Of a DNA stretch of 64,000 nt, positions 39,860 to 47,112 are shown piece after piece (positions within the stretch are counted from its first letter, which is position 1; every line of letters starts with the position of its first letter). The notes below the pieces were generated by a model. It was given only the letters and a program-made list of their open reading frames with translations, did not search any database and had not been told where the DNA came from. Made by a program: the position numbers and the translations under genes. The stretch lies in the NCBI RefSeq assembly GCF_900099695.1, contig NZ_FNCY01000006.1, positions 62,001 through 126,000 on the forward strand. The letters run 5' to 3'. The stretch comes from Propionivibrio dicarboxylicus (GTDB lineage: Bacteria; Pseudomonadota; Gammaproteobacteria; Burkholderiales; Rhodocyclaceae).

Positions 39860-40138
39860 TCAAAACAACGTCATCTGATACGGCGCCTCAAAAACCTCTT
39901 CGAAACGCTTTCTTCGTTTTTCGCAATCCGGACGCTTGAGACTCAGGCAATATAACCGGATCACTTCCCGATCGTACCCAAGGGCCGCAAGACGGCCCTT
40001 CTCTTTGGCAGCTCGTCGGTAGTGGCGACGAAGATCTTTGTGCGCTCGTGAGTAGCGGATAAACCAATAGACATTCCGCAAGGTCGACGCATCGCCTTCA
40101 AACTGCCGAAGCAAACATAGTCGTGACCATTTCTGCAT
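39860..40138 (-). CDS. Hypothetical basic protein of 92 residues
   Basis: An open frame from ATG 40138 encoding a charged, Arg/Lys-rich protein (YSRAHKDLRRHYRRAAKEKGRLAALGYD, shown only in part: HKDLRRHYRRAAKEKGR). It has heptad-like helices, no transmembrane segment and no recognised domain. The ribosome site is not obvious. It stands alone, divergent from the toxin-antitoxin pair, within AT-rich flanks; an inverted repeat CATAAT/ATTATG lies at about 39825-39840. Coding status is moderately supported by its protein-like composition only. Confidence 0.45.
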   Translation of the reverse strand: MQKWSRLCLLRQFEGDASTLRNVYWFIRYSRAHKDLRRHYRRAAKEKGRLAALGYDREVIRLYCLSLKRPDCEKRRKRFEEVFEAPYQMTLF

Positions 40139-40264
40139 GGGCCAGTATCGTGACGGTCATCCAAAGGCGTGATTTACCCATGTCCCAACAATCGTCCCTG
40201 TGAACTATTTCACAAACCATCAATACGACAGCCCCCTATAGTCAATCCCCATCTACTACAGCCT

Positions 40265-40293
40265 TTGCGCTATCCGCCAATGGCGGATATACT
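40265..40293 (+). promoter_or_regulatory. Toxin-antitoxin promoter with operator inside the spacer
   Basis: -35-like TTGCGC (40265-40270), 17-bp spacer, -10 TATACT (40288-40293). The inverted repeat TATCCGCC-AAT-GGCGGATA (40271-40289) fills the spacer, so a bound repressor would block RNA polymerase. The predicted start falls at about 40300, next to the ATG of the toxin. Confidence 0.65.
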
Positions 40294-40300
40294 AAATACT

Positions 40301-40612
40301 ATGGAATTCATCGAAACCCCGACATTCACCCGCCTACTTTCTGCACTATTGACGGATGATGAGTATTCGGCACTACAGAATGTCTTGGTGGAGAACCCCG
40401 AACGGGGTGACATCATTAAGGGTGGCGGCGGAATCCGTAAGCTGCGACATGCGCTGCCTGGACATGGCAAGAGCAGCGGAGTTCGAGTGATTTACTACTG
40501 GCTCCGTAACGATGGGCAGATTTACATGCTGCTGATCTATCCGAAGTCAAAGAAGGACAATCTGACAGACAAGGAAACCGCGTTGTTGCGCGAACTTGTG
40601 AAGGAGCTATGA
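40301..40612 (+). CDS. higB: RelE/HigB-type toxin of a type II toxin-antitoxin pair
   Basis: 103 residues from ATG 40301 (MEFIETPTFTRLL). The RelE-like core includes DIIKGGGGIRKLRHALPGHGKSSG and VIYYWL, with the basic/aromatic residues expected for ribosome-dependent mRNA cleavage. The frame is open upstream to 40169, but the promoter and operator occupy that region. The toxin gene precedes the antitoxin gene, the reversed order typical of higBA. One base separates it from the antitoxin start. Confidence 0.82.
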   Translation: MEFIETPTFTRLLSALLTDDEYSALQNVLVENPERGDIIKGGGGIRKLRHALPGHGKSSGVRVIYYWLRNDGQIYMLLIYPKSKKDNLTDKETALLRELVKEL

Positions 40613-40613
40613 G

Positions 40614-40904
40614 ATGGAACAAGCATTGTTTGACGACCTCGTACAAAGTTTGAAGGAAGCCAAGGCTATTAGTCGCGGAGAAGCTGCAGCCTCGCGCCGA
40701 ACCGATGTAACGACACCTGACGCCAAAGCAGTACGGGAACAAATCGGACTATCACAAAGTGAGTTTGCCCAATTGATGCAGGTCAGCGTCAAAACGCTAC
40801 AAAACTGGGAGCAACATCGCCGCAACCCAACAGGCCCCGCCGCCGCCTTGCTCAAGATTGTTCGTACTGCACCAGATGTGGCACTCAAAACGCTACACGC
40901 TTAA
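40614..40904 (+). CDS. higA: HigA/NadS-type antitoxin with Xre helix-turn-helix
   Basis: 96 residues. The N-terminal part (LFDDLVQSLKEAKAI) is the toxin-binding segment of the NadS-like class. The C-terminal half is an Xre helix-turn-helix (LSQSEFAQLMQVSVKTLQNWEQHRR, partly shown as SEFAQLMQVSVKTLQNWEQ). It should neutralise the toxin and repress the shared promoter through the inverted repeat at 40271-40289. Confidence 0.85.
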   Translation: MEQALFDDLVQSLKEAKAISRGEAAASRRTDVTTPDAKAVREQIGLSQSEFAQLMQVSVKTLQNWEQHRRNPTGPAAALLKIVRTAPDVALKTLHA

Positions 40905-41486
40905 TCTCACCCAAAATGTCCTATAAACCCCGTAGTTATAGGATTCGCTATCGCGACGGTTACAAAGTGTCCCTAAGTAATATTCTAGGCGGCTCCGCCG
41001 CCAGGACCGCATTCCTGGTGCGCCGCGCCGCCCGCTCCGCAGGCAGCTCAGCGCCCGCCGTCATGCTCCTGCATACAATAGAAACAGCACCGGATTAAGC
41101 AGCGCCCAGGCACCCATACCCTCGCGCCGGGCGACGGCGCGACCCTCTGGGCTTCGGGGCTCATGGGCGCCTAACACGCGCCAGAAACCCCGCCACCCTC
41201 TCGGGCTGGCGGCTGGCACTGCACCTCTCCTGGTTCTGCGATCGATGGCAGAACCGCCTTTCTTGCTACTCGCGGGCAAGGCGTCGGATTTCGGGGCGAT
41301 ATGGCAAACTGACTGGCAAAGTGCGCCACAATTCTTCGGATTTGCGATTTCAGCGGATGATCTGAAAGTCTGTTGGCTTTCACCGGTAACGATATTCGTT
41401 GGCCGGGATACGGCAGATCCGACCAATATCACGGATCGCCTACCCTAATCCACCCATTCAAACAGCCTGTGTTGAAAAACGACGGG
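40905..41486. other. Hairpin-dense stretch without a convincing gene
   Basis: About 580 bp between the antitoxin and the DUF1178 gene. Open frames exist (for example 40916-41098 plus, 60 residues; 41061-41432 minus) but none has a recognisable domain or good ribosome site. The DNA is locally GC-rich (40990-41220) and contains several stem-loops: GGCGG/CCGCC at 40988-40999, CCAGGA/TCCTGG at 41001-41018, CGCGCC/GGCGCG at 41123-41141 and GGTTCTGC/GCAGAACC at 41232-41255. It may be a decayed mobile element; I cannot identify which. Confidence 0.4.
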
Positions 41487-41918
41487 TTAATGAACTTCTT
41501 CCTTTTTCAAGGATGGAAGCATTAGGACATCAATACCTTCGTCACGAAGATTTTCGAATTCTTCAAAAGTTGCTTCTCCCCGAATGGCCCGTGCTGGCGA
41601 TTCGCTGTAGTGGATGCGCCTGGCCTCTTCGGAGAAATGACTACCCACATCTTCGGTATTGGCGATAACAGCCGAAATAACTTTCGAAAGTAACGCAAGC
41701 ATTTCTTCCTGACCTGGCTTTTCGCTTTTTTCCACATTCCTTGGCGTTGCAGATTTACGAGGAACATGTACGGCCGATGGAATGCGTCGAATATCACTGG
41801 ATCCGCAGTGTGGACATGAAACCAACCCGTTTTCGAGTTGATCTTCGTAGTTGTCTTGGGATTGAAACCAACCTTCGAAGGTATGACCAAGATCACAGGT
41901 TAAATCAAAAATAATCAT
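41487..41918 (-). CDS. DUF1178 zinc-ribbon-like protein
   Basis: 143 residues from ATG 41918 (MIIFDLTCDLGHTFEGWF). The N-terminal zinc-ribbon-like part contains C8 and the CPHC pair (SCPHCGSSDIRR). The C-terminal half has the family block IHYSESPARAIRGEAT. The function is unknown. In betaproteobacteria it often sits near housekeeping genes. It starts 26 bp from the 3' end of tRNA-Leu on the same strand. Confidence 0.85.
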   Translation of the reverse strand: MIIFDLTCDLGHTFEGWFQSQDNYEDQLENGLVSCPHCGSSDIRRIPSAVHVPRKSATPRNVEKSEKPGQEEMLALLSKVISAVIANTEDVGSHFSEEARRIHYSESPARAIRGEATFEEFENLRDEGIDVLMLPSLKKEEVH

Positions 41919-41943
41919 CGAGTGGATTTTGTATATGCAGTAT

Positions 41944-42030
41944 TGGTGCCCGGAACCGGGATCGAACCGGTACAGCCGCAAGGCCGAGAGATTTTAAGTC
42001 TCTTGTGTCTACCAATTTCACCATCCGGGC
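41944..42030 (-). tRNA. tRNA-Leu (anticodon TAA), CCA encoded
   Basis: Read on the minus strand: acceptor GCCCGGA pairing with TCCGGGC, then ACCA. The anticodon loop CTTAAAA sits on the stem AGAGA/TCTCT, giving anticodon TAA (reads UUA). A long variable arm (CGGCCTTGCGGCTG) marks a class II tRNA, and GGTTCGATCCC forms the T arm. 87 nt including CCA. Confidence 0.95.
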
Positions 42031-42192
42031 TTTTAAATCAACAATCTGAGCCTTGGTTTGTTGCTGAAAAGGCCAAAGAACTCACTCGAGTTGATGCCTG
42101 CTCAAGCGTCATTTTACCACAGGCACCGAGACTCACAGAGCCACACCTCCATCGCTGCTACGCCACTCTTTGTAGCGAGCGGCTTTAGCGAT

Positions 42193-42210
42193 ATTGCATA
42201 ATTATGCAAT
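42193..42210. promoter_or_regulatory. Perfect 18-bp palindrome upstream of the H-NS gene
   Basis: ATTGCATAATTATGCAAT is a perfect 9+9 inverted repeat, about 38 bp upstream of the -35 box of the H-NS promoter. A related AT-rich block (AATTGCGTAATTG) lies at about 42238-42250. It could be a regulator site or a nucleation site for H-NS itself. Confidence 0.45.
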
Positions 42211-42247
42211 TGAGAAATACCGTATGTGGTTTTGGCGAATTGCGTAA

Positions 42248-42275
42248 TTGACAAATTTAATTAACACAGTAGAGT
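42248..42275 (+). promoter_or_regulatory. Promoter of the H-NS-like gene
   Basis: TTGACA (42248-42253) matches the -35 consensus; 16-bp spacer; TAGAGT (42270-42275) as -10. The predicted leader is about 25 nt, with GGAG before the ATG at 42307. Confidence 0.6.
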
Positions 42276-42306
42276 TATGCCGTTGTTTACTTAATTGGAG
42301 ATGCAA

Positions 42307-42621
42307 ATGACGATTTCTTATAAGGAAGCGCTAGAGAATTTCAAAAAAGCCGAGGATGCTTTGGAAAAAGCTCGCCAGGCGGAATTGCAAACAATTATTA
42401 GCGATATCAAAGCGAAAATCGCTGAATATAATCTCACGGCAGAAGATCTCGGACTCAGGTCTGGGGTCAAAAAGGCCGTGACAGCGAAAAAGGGCGAACC
42501 AAAATTCTGTAACCCTGCTAATTCGAGTGAGACCTGGAGTGGCAAGGGGAGAAAACCTGCGTGGGTCAATCAGCACCTCGCGCAAGGACGCTCGCTCGAT
42601 GAATTGCTCATAGCGAAATAG
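42307..42621 (+). CDS. H-NS family nucleoid-associated protein
   Basis: 104 residues. The N-terminal half is a coiled-coil oligomerisation region (FKKAEDALEKARQAELQTII). The C-terminus has the H-NS/BpH3-type DNA-binding motif TWSGKGRKPAWV, which inserts in the minor groove of AT-rich DNA. I chose ATG at 42307 because of the GGAG 6-8 nt upstream. It is a single gene in AT-rich surroundings close to the toxin-antitoxin pair, consistent with silencing of accessory DNA (inference). Confidence 0.88.
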   Translation: MTISYKEALENFKKAEDALEKARQAELQTIISDIKAKIAEYNLTAEDLGLRSGVKKAVTAKKGEPKFCNPANSSETWSGKGRKPAWVNQHLAQGRSLDELLIAK

Positions 42622-42653
42622 TTACCGCGGTCAAATTCCTTTGGCCGAAACGT

Positions 42654-42687
42654 AAAAAGGGAAAGTGCTCTGGCACTTTCCCTTTTT
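42654..42687. terminator. Strong bidirectional terminator between H-NS gene and tRNA-Gly
   Basis: AAAAAGGGAAAGTGC (42654-42668) pairs perfectly with GCACTTTCCCTTTTT (42673-42687) around a 4-nt loop, with T tracts in both directions. It can end both the H-NS transcript and the leftward tRNA-Gly transcript, whose 3' end is 3 bp away. Confidence 0.93.
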
Positions 42688-42689
42688 GT

Positions 42690-42765
42690 TGGAGCGGGAG
42701 ACGAGTCTCGAACTCGCGACCTCAACCTTGGCAAGGTTGCGCTCTACCAACTGAGCTACTCCCGC
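42690..42765 (-). tRNA. tRNA-Gly (anticodon GCC), CCA encoded
   Basis: On the minus strand: acceptor GCGGGAG with CTCCCGC, then TCCA. The D arm contains AGCTCAGTTGGTAGAGC, and the anticodon stem AACCT/AGGTT carries loop TGCCA with anticodon GCC. The T arm contains GTTCGAGTC. 76 nt. It lies downstream of pgsA on the same strand. Confidence 0.96.
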
Positions 42766-42832
42766 GTGAAGCGAGTGCCCATTATATAGCCTGGTGTTGG
42801 GAAGTCAAGCCATCTGCACACAAAATGGCGAA

Positions 42833-43402
42833 CTATTGGCTTTCCGAAAGGTGCGGCCATGCCATGCGCAAGTAGTACACCATCGACCACAGCGTCAGTA
42901 TTGCGGCAACAACCATCAAACACGTTCCCCAAAAGCGAGTATCGAATCCGGCGATGGGGGTGTGATAAAGCAGCAGGGGAATCGACACCATTTGCGCCAT
43001 TGTCTTGATTTTTCCAATCATTGATACGGCCACGCTTTTCCTTGCGCCGATTTGGGCCATCCATTCGCGCAACGCCGAAATCGTTATTTCCCGTCCGATG
43101 ATGACGATAGCGAAGATTGCATCCACACGATCCAGCCACACCAGAATGATTAGCGCAGCAGCGACCATCAACTTGTCGGCAACCGGATCTAAAAACGCGC
43201 CGAACGCAGAGGTCTCGTTCCAGCGCCGGGCAAGATATCCATCAAGCCAGTCGGTCGCTGCAGCAATGACAAAAATTACCGTCGCCGCCAAATCGCGCCC
43301 GGCAGGCTGAACCCAGGATGTCGGCACGTAATACACGGCAACCATCAGCGGAATCAGAAGGATCCGTAACCACGTCAGAAAAATAGGAAGATTGAATGGC
43401 AT
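42833..43402 (-). CDS. pgsA: CDP-diacylglycerol--glycerol-3-phosphate phosphatidyltransferase
   Basis: 189 residues, several membrane helices, CDP-alcohol phosphotransferase motif DWLDGYLARRWNETSAFG...DPVADK (the spaced D-G-AR-G-D-D residues are all present). It makes phosphatidylglycerol phosphate. The ATG overlaps the uvrC stop by one base, the common uvrC-pgsA order, and tRNA-Gly follows 67 bp later. Confidence 0.95.
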   Translation of the reverse strand: MPFNLPIFLTWLRILLIPLMVAVYYVPTSWVQPAGRDLAATVIFVIAAATDWLDGYLARRWNETSAFGAFLDPVADKLMVAAALIILVWLDRVDAIFAIVIIGREITISALREWMAQIGARKSVAVSMIGKIKTMAQMVSIPLLLYHTPIAGFDTRFWGTCLMVVAAILTLWSMVYYLRMAWPHLSESQ

Positions 43403-45285
43403 CAGTGAAGCGCCCTGTAAATACGTTCGGCTAATTCATGGCTGATGCCCTGAACCGTCGAAATCTGCTCAATTCCAGCACTTCTGAGTCCCTGCAGACT
43501 ACCGAAGTGCGCCAATAATGCCTTGCGTCGTTTAGGCCCCACGCCGTCGATGTCATCAAGCAGCGATCCTTGACGACTCTTGCTACGACGGGCTCGATGA
43601 CCAGAAACTGCGAATCGATGGGCTTCGTCCCGGATTTCTTGTATGAGATGAAGCGCCGGATGTTCCTGTGCCAATTGTACCGGTTCGCGACCATCCGGGA
43701 AAATAAGGGATTCGAGACCAGGCTTCCGCCCTTCTCCCTTTGCCACTCCGACGACGGGGAGATGCGTCAAGCCAAGCTCATTAAGAGCATCGACCGCAAC
43801 CGCAAGCTGCCCTTTTCCGCCATCGATCAGTAACAGCGTCGGCGCGACAGACTCCCCTGTGAGCACCTTCGCGTAGCGACGTTGCACCGCTTGGTGGATG
43901 GCAGCGTAGTCGTCCCCAGGCTGCACGTCGGTAATATTGAAGCGTCGATACTCCCGTGGGCACATGCGATCACCCTGATAGACAACGCACGACGCGACCG
44001 GCGACTCGCCTTGCGTGTGACTGATGTCGAAACACTCTATCCGGATCTCGCAGCCCTCTTCCTGTTCAATATCGAGAAATTCAAAAAGCGCAGTACGGCG
44101 ATGCGCCTGTCGATCGTCATCGCTGAGCCGTGTTGCGATCGCCAACTCAGCATTTTTTTCCGCCATCAGTATCCATGTTTTATGCATGGTTGATTTGGCG
44201 ATGAGCAACAGAACTTTTCTACTAGCCAGCACTGCCAAGCTTTCGCTTGTTTCCCCGTCCTCGATGGCGCGGTTGAGATATATACGTGTCGGTGCCGGGT
44301 GGTTGGCGTAGTGTTGCAGCAGAAAGGCCTCAAGGATGGTCGCCGCCGAGTTGTCGCTGACATGATCGGGAAACAATGGCTTATCGCCCAAATGACGGCC
44401 GCCGCGAATCATGGCGAGGTTGACACAGAAAAGCCCTCCAGCTTCAACGATCACGACGATATCGACGTCCTCCCCCTTGGCGCTTTCGATAAACTGCTTG
44501 CTTTGGACTTGGCGCAGCGACTGGATCTGATCTCGGTAGATCGCAGCGCGTTCGAATGCCAATTCGTTTGCAGCAGCCTCCATGGCTTGCATCAATTGCC
44601 CGACGATTTCCTGATGCCGCCCCTGCAAAAAGAGGCCAGCCAAGCGGACTTCCTGTTGATACTGCTCATCACCGATCAGATCCACGCACGGACCGGAGCA
44701 TCGTTTGATCTGGTAAAGCAGGCAGGGGCGAGAGCGATTGCTGAAGACGGAGTCCTCGCAGGTACGCAAACGAAACATCCGTTGCAGGAGGTTGATGCTC
44801 TCGCGAACGGCAACGGACGAAGGGAACGGTCCGAAATACTCGGACTTGCGGTCTGTTTGGCCGCGGTAGAAGGCGATGCGCGGAAAGCGATCGTGCGTGA
44901 TGACAATGTACGGATATGACTTGTCGTCGCGAAAAAGGATGTTATATCGCGGCGACAGGCTCTTGATCAGGTTGTTCTCAAGCAGGAGTGCTTCGGCTTC
45001 CGATTGCGTCACGGTCGTTTCGATCGAGGCAATCTGTTTGACCATCAACTCGATGCGAGGACTAGAGAGATTTTCGCGAAAATACGAAGACACGCGCTTC
45101 TTCAGATTCTTCGCCTTGCCGACATATAGGACAATTCCCTTGCTGTCGAGCATGCGATAGACACCCGGCAATTCCGTCAGCGTTGACAGGAATTTCTTGG
45201 CATCAAACGTCGACTCGATGCCCTGTTCTTGCGTCGTTTCCTTCTCGTCCATGAAGCGCTTGCCTGTTAGGATGCTGTTTTTCAT
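43402..45285 (-). CDS. uvrC: UvrABC excinuclease subunit C
   Basis: 627 residues. GIY-YIG nuclease at the N-terminus (LPGVYRMLDSKGIVLYVGKA), a UVR motif near the middle, the RNase H-like nuclease half (ECFDISHTQGE; LLIDGGKGQL) and a C-terminal helix-hairpin-helix pair (IDGVGPKRRKALLAHFG). UvrC makes both incisions in nucleotide excision repair. ATG at 45252 (MDEKETT) is an alternative start. It is divergent from earP (18-bp gap between start codons). Confidence 0.96.
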   Translation of the reverse strand: MKNSILTGKRFMDEKETTQEQGIESTFDAKKFLSTLTELPGVYRMLDSKGIVLYVGKAKNLKKRVSSYFRENLSSPRIELMVKQIASIETTVTQSEAEALLLENNLIKSLSPRYNILFRDDKSYPYIVITHDRFPRIAFYRGQTDRKSEYFGPFPSSVAVRESINLLQRMFRLRTCEDSVFSNRSRPCLLYQIKRCSGPCVDLIGDEQYQQEVRLAGLFLQGRHQEIVGQLMQAMEAAANELAFERAAIYRDQIQSLRQVQSKQFIESAKGEDVDIVVIVEAGGLFCVNLAMIRGGRHLGDKPLFPDHVSDNSAATILEAFLLQHYANHPAPTRIYLNRAIEDGETSESLAVLASRKVLLLIAKSTMHKTWILMAEKNAELAIATRLSDDDRQAHRRTALFEFLDIEQEEGCEIRIECFDISHTQGESPVASCVVYQGDRMCPREYRRFNITDVQPGDDYAAIHQAVQRRYAKVLTGESVAPTLLLIDGGKGQLAVAVDALNELGLTHLPVVGVAKGEGRKPGLESLIFPDGREPVQLAQEHPALHLIQEIRDEAHRFAVSGHRARRSKSRQGSLLDDIDGVGPKRRKALLAHFGSLQGLRSAGIEQISTVQGISHELAERIYRALH

Positions 45286-45303
45286 GTTATCACGCCGTCC
45301 CTC

Positions 45304-46455
45304 ATGTCATCTTTTGCGACTTGTCGCTGCGATATTTTCTGCACCGTCATCGATAATTTCGGCGACATTGGCGTGTGCTGGCGCTTGGCCCGCCAGATCG
45401 TCCGCGAACATGGGATGAGCGTCCGTCTGTGGGTTGATAATCTTCAGGCCTTCGCCCGAATCTGTCCCTCTGTCGACGATCGTTGTGCGATACAAAATGT
45501 CGATGGCGTCGATATTTGTTGCTGGCAAGGCGATTTTTCTGCGGTGATTCCCGGCAATATCGTGATCGAGGCATTCGGTTGCCAGCTTCCGGATCATTAT
45601 GTCGAAAACATGGCACGACTGGATTCGCCACCGGCATGGATCAATCTTGAATACCTGAGCGCCGAGGCCTGGGTATCGGGATGTCATGCCCTACCCTCCC
45701 CGCACCCTCGTTTGCCTTTGACCAAGTATTTTTTCTTTCCCGGCTTCGATGAAGCGACAGGGGGGCTGTTGCGCGAAAAGCGGCTGACTGAAGCGCGCCG
45801 GCTGTTCTTGGCATCCGAGGATCTGCAGACTTCTTTTTGGCACCGGATCGGTGCCATGCCACCTCCCGCCGATGCTTTGAAGATTTCCCTGTTTGCGTAT
45901 GAGAACGAAGCGCTCCCAAGCGTACTATCGGCGCTCGCGGACAGCCCTATTCCCACGTGTTGCCTTGCCCCCCTTAGCCGGACTCAGGCGGGGATCGAGT
46001 CCTTTCTCGGTCAGTCGATTGCGGTTGGCGACTCGATTCGTCGGGGAGGGCTCGAAATTCGGATATTGCCGTTCGTCACTCAGGATGACTACGATCGCTT
46101 GCTATGGGCATGCGACCTCAACTTTGTGCGTGGTGAAGATTCCTTTGTGCGCGCCCAATGGGCGGCGCGACCGATGATCTGGCATATTTACCCTCAGAGC
46201 GAGGAGGCTCACCGAGTCAAACTCGATGCTTTCCTTGAGCGCTACCTCGCCGATATGCCAGGCAATAGCGCTCGGATTGTGCAAAATCTCACCGGCGCCT
46301 GGAACGATTTCCAGGAATGCACGCCGGCCTTGATGACGGCCGTTTTGCAGCAGCTTCCTGAATTCCGCCTGCAGGCTGAGAATTGGGAAAAAAATCTGTC
46401 AAAACAGGAGGATTTGTGCGCATCGCTAGTGCGTTTTTGCAAATCCAAGCTATAA
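45304..46455 (+). CDS. earP: EarP, protein-arginine rhamnosyltransferase for EF-P
   Basis: 383 residues, inverting GT-B glycosyltransferase of the EarP family (FCTVIDNFGDIGVCWRLARQ at the N-terminus; RGEDSFVRAQWAARP near the TDP-rhamnose site). It attaches rhamnose to Arg32 of EF-P. The neighbouring efp has Arg at that position, so the pair is consistent. The stop codon lies inside a TATAAT box that probably serves efp. Confidence 0.94.
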   Translation: MSSFATCRCDIFCTVIDNFGDIGVCWRLARQIVREHGMSVRLWVDNLQAFARICPSVDDRCAIQNVDGVDICCWQGDFSAVIPGNIVIEAFGCQLPDHYVENMARLDSPPAWINLEYLSAEAWVSGCHALPSPHPRLPLTKYFFFPGFDEATGGLLREKRLTEARRLFLASEDLQTSFWHRIGAMPPPADALKISLFAYENEALPSVLSALADSPIPTCCLAPLSRTQAGIESFLGQSIAVGDSIRRGGLEIRILPFVTQDDYDRLLWACDLNFVRGEDSFVRAQWAARPMIWHIYPQSEEAHRVKLDAFLERYLADMPGNSARIVQNLTGAWNDFQECTPALMTAVLQQLPEFRLQAENWEKNLSKQEDLCASLVRFCKSKL

Positions 46456-46456
46456 T
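46451..46456 (+). promoter_or_regulatory. -10 box (TATAAT) of efp inside the end of earP
   Basis: A perfect TATAAT overlaps the earP stop codon (TAA at 46453-46455). The -35 region is weak. A start near 46463 would give a 40-nt leader before efp. Confidence 0.45.
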
Positions 46457-46502
46457 GCGCGGCTAAATTTTCCCCCGCAATTATCGGAACACAACGCTCA
46501 TT

Positions 46503-47060
46503 ATGAAAACCGCTCAAGAACTCCGCGCCGGCAATGTCTTCATGGTCGGCAACGACGCGATGGTCGTGCTCAAGGCTGAATTCAGCAAGTCCGGCCGCAA
46601 CGCCTCGGTCGTCAAGATGAAGATGAAGAACCTGCTCACCGGCGCGCCTTCGGAAACTGTTTATCGTGCCGACGACAAGTTCGACACGGTTCAACTCGAC
46701 CGCAAGGAAGTGACGTACTCCTACTTCGCCGATCCGATGTATGTCTTCATGGATGCCGATTACAACCAGTACGAAATTGAAGCCGACTACATGGAAGATG
46801 CCCTCAAGTATCTCGAGGATGCAATGCCCTGTGAAGTCGTGTTCTACAACGGCAAGGCCATTTCGGTGGAACTGCCGACGATGCTCGTTCGTGAAGTGAC
46901 CTACACCGAACCCGCTGTCAAGGGTGATACTTCCGGCAAGGTGATGAAGCCGGCTCGTATTACGACCGGGTTTGAACTGCCGGTTCCGGCGTTTGTTGAA
47001 ATCGGTGACAAGATCGAAATCGACACGCGTACCGACGAATATCGCGCACGCGTCAAGTAA
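46503..47060 (+). CDS. efp: Elongation factor P (Arg32 type)
   Basis: 185 residues, three OB-like domains. The tip loop [10 protein letters not shown] places Arg at residue 32, the rhamnosylation site used by EarP, rather than the Lys used by EpmA systems. EF-P rescues ribosomes stalled at consecutive prolines. It ends at a strong terminator. Confidence 0.97.
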   Translation: MKTAQELRAGNVFMVGNDAMVVLKAEFSKSGRNASVVKMKMKNLLTGAPSETVYRADDKFDTVQLDRKEVTYSYFADPMYVFMDADYNQYEIEADYMEDALKYLEDAMPCEVVFYNGKAISVELPTMLVREVTYTEPAVKGDTSGKVMKPARITTGFELPVPAFVEIGDKIEIDTRTDEYRARVK

Positions 47061-47075
47061 GCAAGACATTCGCTT

Positions 47076-47109
47076 AAAAAGACGGCAGCCGAGGCTGCCG
47101 TCTTTTTTT
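47076..47109. terminator. Terminator between convergent efp and tnaA
   Basis: GACGGCAGC (47081-47089) pairs with GCTGCCGTC (47094-47102), loop CGAG. It is flanked by AAAAA on the left and seven T on the right, so it can work for efp and, read leftward, for tnaA. Confidence 0.93.
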
Positions 47110-47112
47110 GCA

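Noticed and set aside
40916-41098. 60-codon plus-strand frame directly after the antitoxin gene
   Set aside because: It looks partly protein-like (RIRYRDGYKVSL) but then runs into the hairpin-rich GC segment; coding status could not be supported.
41061-41432. 123-codon minus-strand open frame as a gene
   Set aside because: No domain, no ribosome site, and the composition follows the hairpin-rich DNA; kept only as part of the unassigned stretch.
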